Positions 60,414 to 64,000 of a stretch of 64,000 bases of DNA are shown piece after piece; position 1 is the stretch's first letter; each line of letters starts with the position of its first letter. A program made the position numbers and the translations under genes. This DNA is from Peteryoungia rhizophila (lineage in GTDB: Bacteria; Pseudomonadota; Alphaproteobacteria; Rhizobiales; Rhizobiaceae): NCBI RefSeq assembly GCF_004912145.1, contig NZ_STGT01000004.1:372001-436000 (forward strand), in the 5' to 3' direction. The notes beneath the pieces are model-generated. The model ran no database searches. It had not been told where the DNA came from and saw only the letters and a list, made by a program, of their open reading frames with translations.

Positions 60414-60435
60414 GCCGGGCGGCTTGACGCCCGGC
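60414..60435 (+). other. Intercistronic hairpin between cyclase and amidase genes
   Basis: GCCGGGCG pairs with CGCCCGGC across a 6-base loop, 6 bp after the cyclase stop codon, followed by CCCTTC. Likely attenuates or stabilises the message; a weak terminator is possible. Confidence 0.5.
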
Positions 60436-60460
60436 CCCTTCACGTAGGAATGGGTGGACG

Positions 60461-61855
60461 ATGTCGGACTTTAACTACAAGACGCTCGGCGAGCTGAGCA
60501 AGGGGCTTTCGCGCAAGGAGTTCTCATCCGTAGAGCTCCTTGACGATGTGATCGCCCGCTACGAACAGTTGGAGCCTCGGCTGAACATGTTCAGCCACTT
60601 CGATGAAGAAGGCGCGCGCACCAGCGCAGAGGCGGCCGACCGCAGGATCAGGCGCGGCGAAAAGCTCGGCGAACTGGATGGTATTCCGACCTCGGTCAAA
60701 GATCTAATCGCGGTCAAAGACATGCCGCAGCAGTTTGGATCACGCGCAGTCTCTGCCGCTCCCGTGGCGGCCGATGCACCATCGGCGGAGCGGCTTCGCA
60801 ACGCCGGCGCGGTCATTCTCGGCAAATCGACCACAAGTGAGTTTGGTTGCAAGGCGGTTGGTGACAGCCCCCTCACCGGCGTGACGCGAAACCCCTGGGA
60901 TGTAGCCAAGACACCCGGAGGGTCCAGCTGCGGCGCAGCCGCCATGGTCGCCGCTGGCCTGGTGCCTTATTCGATCGGCACGGATGGTGGCGGTTCGATC
61001 AGAATACCGGCTGCCTTGTGCGGCCTGTTTGGCATCAAGGCACAGTTCGGCAGGGTTCCGGTCTTTCCGACATCGGCCACGCCGACGCTTGCGCATGTGG
61101 GGCCATTGGCGCGTACTGTCGAAGACGCGGCAGCCGTCCTCAATGTGATTGCCGGATACGATCGCCGCGATCCCGCAACTCTGAACGGCCCACTGCCGGA
61201 TTTCATCGGCGCGGGACGGGGATTTCGGCGAATGCGGATCGCCTGGAGCCCGACGCTTGGTTACGGCCGGGTCGATCCGGAGGTTCGTGACATCACCGCC
61301 CGTGCGGTGGAGAAGATTGCAGAATTGGGATTGGACGTCGAATTGGTCGAGAACATCATGGATGATCCGATCGATCTGTGGACGGCAGAGTTTTATGCAG
61401 GCGTCGGCACGAAACTGCGACAGGTGGTGCAAGATGAACCCGACCTCCTTGATCCCGCCGTGCTTGGCGTTTTGAAGCTTGCCCTCGCCCAAGGGATGGA
61501 ACCCTATTACCAGAAGGTCTTTGACCGTTACGCCTTTCGCGAGAAGATGAGACAGTTCTTCGAGCGATATGATCTGCTTTTGACCCCTACGCTGCCGGTT
61601 GTCGCCTTCGATACCGGCCTCGATGTCCCGCCTGGCTTTGATGACAAAAGCATCGTCTCCTGGGCGACGTTCACCTATCCCTTCAACCTTACGGGACAAC
61701 CGGCGGCATCAATCCCTGTCGGCTTTACCGAGGCTGGCTTGCCTGTCGGTCTTCAGGTGGTGGCGTCCAGCCACGACGAAGCGTCCATCCTGTCGCTGGC
61801 CTCAGCCTTTCAGCGCGTGAACACGCAAGTGACGGAGAGGCGTCCGCCTTTGTGA
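60461..61855 (+). CDS. Amidase signature family hydrolase
   Basis: A 464-residue amidase: catalytic Lys in TSVKDLIAVK, cis-Ser in GGSSCGAAAM, and nucleophile Ser in GTDGGGSIRIPAALCGLFGIKAQFGRVP. The C-terminal region LLTPTLPVVAF and FNLTGQPAASIPVGF is typical. It lies 53 bp after the cyclase gene, so it likely acts on the same pathway. Compared with the amidase at 35938-37293 it is a different subgroup (GGSSCG instead of GGSSSG). Confidence 0.93.
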   Translation: MSDFNYKTLGELSKGLSRKEFSSVELLDDVIARYEQLEPRLNMFSHFDEEGARTSAEAADRRIRRGEKLGELDGIPTSVKDLIAVKDMPQQFGSRAVSAAPVAADAPSAERLRNAGAVILGKSTTSEFGCKAVGDSPLTGVTRNPWDVAKTPGGSSCGAAAMVAAGLVPYSIGTDGGGSIRIPAALCGLFGIKAQFGRVPVFPTSATPTLAHVGPLARTVEDAAAVLNVIAGYDRRDPATLNGPLPDFIGAGRGFRRMRIAWSPTLGYGRVDPEVRDITARAVEKIAELGLDVELVENIMDDPIDLWTAEFYAGVGTKLRQVVQDEPDLLDPAVLGVLKLALAQGMEPYYQKVFDRYAFREKMRQFFERYDLLLTPTLPVVAFDTGLDVPPGFDDKSIVSWATFTYPFNLTGQPAASIPVGFTEAGLPVGLQVVASSHDEASILSLASAFQRVNTQVTERRPPL

Positions 61856-62044
61856 CGAACGACCTAATCGCGCAGCTGAATAAACCGCGTTGGCTAGCGC
61901 ATCCGATGTCGTGAAGGGGGTGACCCAGCCGCTGTGCCAGAGGTCGAAAGACGGCCGACCAGAATTGCGTGAGCAAGTTAGACGTTAGGTGGGCGGCTCG
62001 ACAGGTTGAGATGTCCAGGACGGCTTCAACGAAAGCAGAGCGTC

Positions 62045-62971
62045 ATGGAAATTCGGCATCTACGGACATTCGTGTGCATCGCCCGGAACGGAAGTTTTTC
62101 TCGAGCTGCGGAAGTCTTGCACGTTGCACAGCCAGCGCTCAGCCAGCAGATCCGTCAACTCGAGGAGGAAGTCGGGGCGCCGTTATTTCTTCGCCATGCG
62201 CGTGGCGTGCGGCTGTCTCGTGTCGGGGCGCACATGCTTGTTGGTGCTGAGGACATTCTCGCGCGCCTTACTGTTCTCAAACAGTCGATGCAGGCTGAAA
62301 CAGCCATCATATCGGGCGAAGTGCGGCTCGGCTTGCCGACGACCGTCGTCAAACTGCTTGGTCGCTCGATCAAGACCCGCACGGAGGCAGCCTATCCAGG
62401 CATCAAGCTGCAACTGATCGAAGCCATGAGCGGCTATCTCTGCGACTGGCTCGGCAAGGGAGAGCTTGATCTTGCGATGCTCTATGATGCTTCGTTCTAT
62501 TCGGCCTTTCCAAGCAGCATGGTGGTTCGCCCCATCCTGCAGGAGACCTTCCGCTTGATCCTGCCTCCGGCCCTGTCTGTCGGCCCACCACCTCTGACGC
62601 TCAGCGACCTGAGGGACATGCATTTTGTCTTCCCAAGGCGGCTACATGCCATTCGTGCACTGATCGATGAGTTTTTGGCAGCAGCGGATGTCGACCTGAA
62701 GGTTACCGCCGATGTGGACTCGCTTGCGACGTTGGTCGAGATGGTTCGAGAGGGGCACGCAACGATCCTGCCAGGCGTCGCAATCGCGGCCGAGCTCGAG
62801 AGCGGTGTTCTGCATGCGCGCGATCTTGAGCCAGCGCCGTCTAGACAACTCAATCTGGTCTGGACGGAGCAGCAATCCAATCCGAATGCGACGGCTGCGG
62901 TCGTCGAAGTTGTCATCGACACCGTTCGCGACATGGTGGCCTCAGGGCGCTGGGCGGCGACCGCACTCTGA
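62045..62971 (+). CDS. LysR-family transcriptional regulator
   Basis: A 308-residue LysR protein starting MEIRHLRTFVCIARNGSFS, then RAAEVLHVAQPALSQQIRQLEEEVGAPLF. The effector domain starts VRLGLPTTVVKLLG and has LIEAMSGYLCDWL and GELDLAMLYD, a clear paralogue of the LysR at 55564-56493. The N-terminus resembles the NAC/Cbl-like group. It follows the amidase gene by 189 bp on the same strand and precedes a second TRAP system, which it may control. Confidence 0.92.
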   Translation: MEIRHLRTFVCIARNGSFSRAAEVLHVAQPALSQQIRQLEEEVGAPLFLRHARGVRLSRVGAHMLVGAEDILARLTVLKQSMQAETAIISGEVRLGLPTTVVKLLGRSIKTRTEAAYPGIKLQLIEAMSGYLCDWLGKGELDLAMLYDASFYSAFPSSMVVRPILQETFRLILPPALSVGPPPLTLSDLRDMHFVFPRRLHAIRALIDEFLAAADVDLKVTADVDSLATLVEMVREGHATILPGVAIAAELESGVLHARDLEPAPSRQLNLVWTEQQSNPNATAAVVEVVIDTVRDMVASGRWAATAL

Positions 62972-63126
62972 CCAGCCGGAAGCTGCGCGCTATAAGCAAG
63001 CGCTATAGCTCGCATGCCGAATGCGTCTTTGTTCTCGCGCTGCCGATCGGAAACAATCCCTGCATTGGCACATCAAGATGCCGCGCGAAAACGCGATTGG
63101 GAACATTTGAAATGAGAGGAAAAACT

Positions 63127-64000
63127 ATGAAAAAGACTGGAAAGACGACGCTTGGCTTCCTGTGCGCGAGCCTGCTTACTTTTTCGTCCGCAAGCGCAGA
63201 GACAGTCCTTCGCTACGCTGGCACGCTGCCGGTCACACATCATCTATCCGAAGCGCAAAAGACCTTCGCCGCCCTCGTTGCCGAAAAGACGAATGGCGAG
63301 CTCAAGATCGAAGTCTATCCGGCCGGGCAGCTTTACAAGGCGCATGATATTCCAACGGCCGTCGTGACGGGTGCTGTCGACATCGGCTTCAACTTGACCA
63401 ATGTCTGGACGCGCGACGCGGTGTCCGACATCAACGACATTCCGTTTCTGTATCGCGACGCCAATCATGCAGAACAGGCCTGGGCTCCAGACGGACAGTT
63501 GTTCGATCTCTATACAAAGACCCTGGCCGCACGCCAGATGAAACCGCTGGGTGTCATGTTCTTCGGCTCGCTGTTTGATATTTCGAACAACGACAAGCCA
63601 CTGGTCAAGCCAGAAGATTTCGCCGGCATGAAAATCCGTGCCTATGGCGCATTGTCGTCAGAAGCCGTGCGCGCGCTGGGTGGATCCCCGACGACGATGG
63701 ATCCTGGCGAGATGTATCTCGGGCTCCAGAACGGGACCATCGACGGTGCGATCACCGGCCTGACGTCAATCGACACGCGCAAATTATGGGAGGCCGGGAG
63801 CCATGCGACCATCGCCCAGGCAGCATTCGGCGTCTTCGCGGTCAACATGAACCTCGCTAAGTTCAACGGTCTTACCGAAAATCAGCAAACTGCCCTGATG
63901 GAATCAGCGCGCGAGGTGTTTCAGACAACGGCAGATGAATCTGCCCGACAGGATGAACAGAGCCTCGCCTTCCTGCAGGAAAACATCCAGGTCGTCGTTC
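63127..64000 (+). CDS. TRAP transporter substrate-binding protein (DctP family), 3' end outside window
   Basis: The first 291 codons are seen. A signal peptide (KKTGKTTLGFLCASLLTFSSASA) follows an AGAGGAAA ribosome binding site. DctP traits: LRYAGTLPVTHHLSEAQKTFAALV, IEVYPAGQLYKAHDIPTAVVTGAVDIGFNL, and a central GMKIRAYGALSSEAVRALGG with the Arg (KIRA) that normally binds a carboxylate. GEMYLGLQNGTIDGAITG is typical. It is only distantly similar to the DctP at 56666. It starts a second TRAP operon running out of the window. Confidence 0.92.
   Translation, partial: MKKTGKTTLGFLCASLLTFSSASAETVLRYAGTLPVTHHLSEAQKTFAALVAEKTNGELKIEVYPAGQLYKAHDIPTAVVTGAVDIGFNLTNVWTRDAVSDINDIPFLYRDANHAEQAWAPDGQLFDLYTKTLAARQMKPLGVMFFGSLFDISNNDKPLVKPEDFAGMKIRAYGALSSEAVRALGGSPTTMDPGEMYLGLQNGTIDGAITGLTSIDTRKLWEAGSHATIAQAAFGVFAVNMNLAKFNGLTENQQTALMESAREVFQTTADESARQDEQSLAFLQENIQVVV

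Overview
The window reads as Rhizobiaceae DNA (Rhizobium/Agrobacterium/Ensifer/Shinella type), most likely an accessory replicon or a genomic-island-rich part of a secondary chromosome. Support: moderately high GC, long single-strand catabolic operons each with its own ABC or TRAP importer, a DUF1127 mini-gene, a KdgD closely resembling the Agrobacterium enzyme, Y4mF-type HipB, IS66 and IS110 pieces, and many decayed toxin-antitoxin modules. No rRNA, tRNA, CRISPR array or replication origin was recognised.

Layout. (1) 1-11.6 kb, minus strand: a sugar-diacid locus. It has a GntR/FCD regulator, 5-dehydro-4-deoxyglucarate dehydratase (KdgD), a dipeptide-type ABC importer (SBP, two permeases, fused double ATPase), an alpha-ketoglutarate-semialdehyde dehydrogenase, an enolase-superfamily dehydratase, an SGNH hydrolase and a second, cut-off SBP. 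Together these fit hexarate -> 5-keto-4-deoxyglucarate -> 2-oxoglutarate semialdehyde -> 2-oxoglutarate. (2) 12-16.3 kb: an HTH antitoxin with a wrecked PIN toxin, gamma-glutamyltransferase and a Fic protein. (3) 16.6-21.7 kb: LysR, then a molybdenum hydroxylase operon (2Fe-2S subunit, Tat-exported Mo subunit, cytochrome c, XdhC), truncated by IS110 debris. (4) 22.4-31 kb: ParDE, a DegP-type protease, and a cell-envelope group (SH3 protein, SPOR-type D,D-carboxypeptidase, L,D-transpeptidase). A degraded DctD-like response regulator and small exported or membrane proteins follow. (5) 31.2-35.4 kb: a Phd/VapC module whose antitoxin is split, with an exact 8-bp target duplication, by a 3,496-bp IS66-family element that carries a serine recombinase; vapC also has a frameshift.

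(6) 35.9-49.3 kb: a large minus-strand operon with a spermidine/putrescine-type ABC importer (two different ATPases, two permeases, two paralogous SBPs), two SDR dehydrogenases, a PuuE-like polysaccharide-deacetylase-family hydrolase, a CxxC mini-protein, a CobW GTPase and an amidase. It is divergent from a regulator with two GntR winged-helix domains plus an FCD domain. (7) 49.4-54.8 kb: pxpA, accB, accC, pxpB and pxpC. This is a 5-oxoprolinase-type set with its own biotin carboxylase and carrier, divergent from a LysR gene. (8) 54.8-55.1 kb: a HipB antitoxin with only the first part of hipA. (9) 55.5-64 kb: two paralogous LysR genes bracket a TRAP transporter (DctP, DctQ, DctM), a kynurenine-formamidase-like cyclase and an amidase; a second TRAP SBP runs off the end.

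The most notable items are the recombinase-bearing IS66 element in an antitoxin gene, the tandem-GntR regulator, the ABC ATPase lacking its H-loop histidine beside a canonical one, the signal-less SBP paralogue, the biotin-equipped Pxp cluster, and strong hairpins placed repeatedly just after solute-binding-protein genes.
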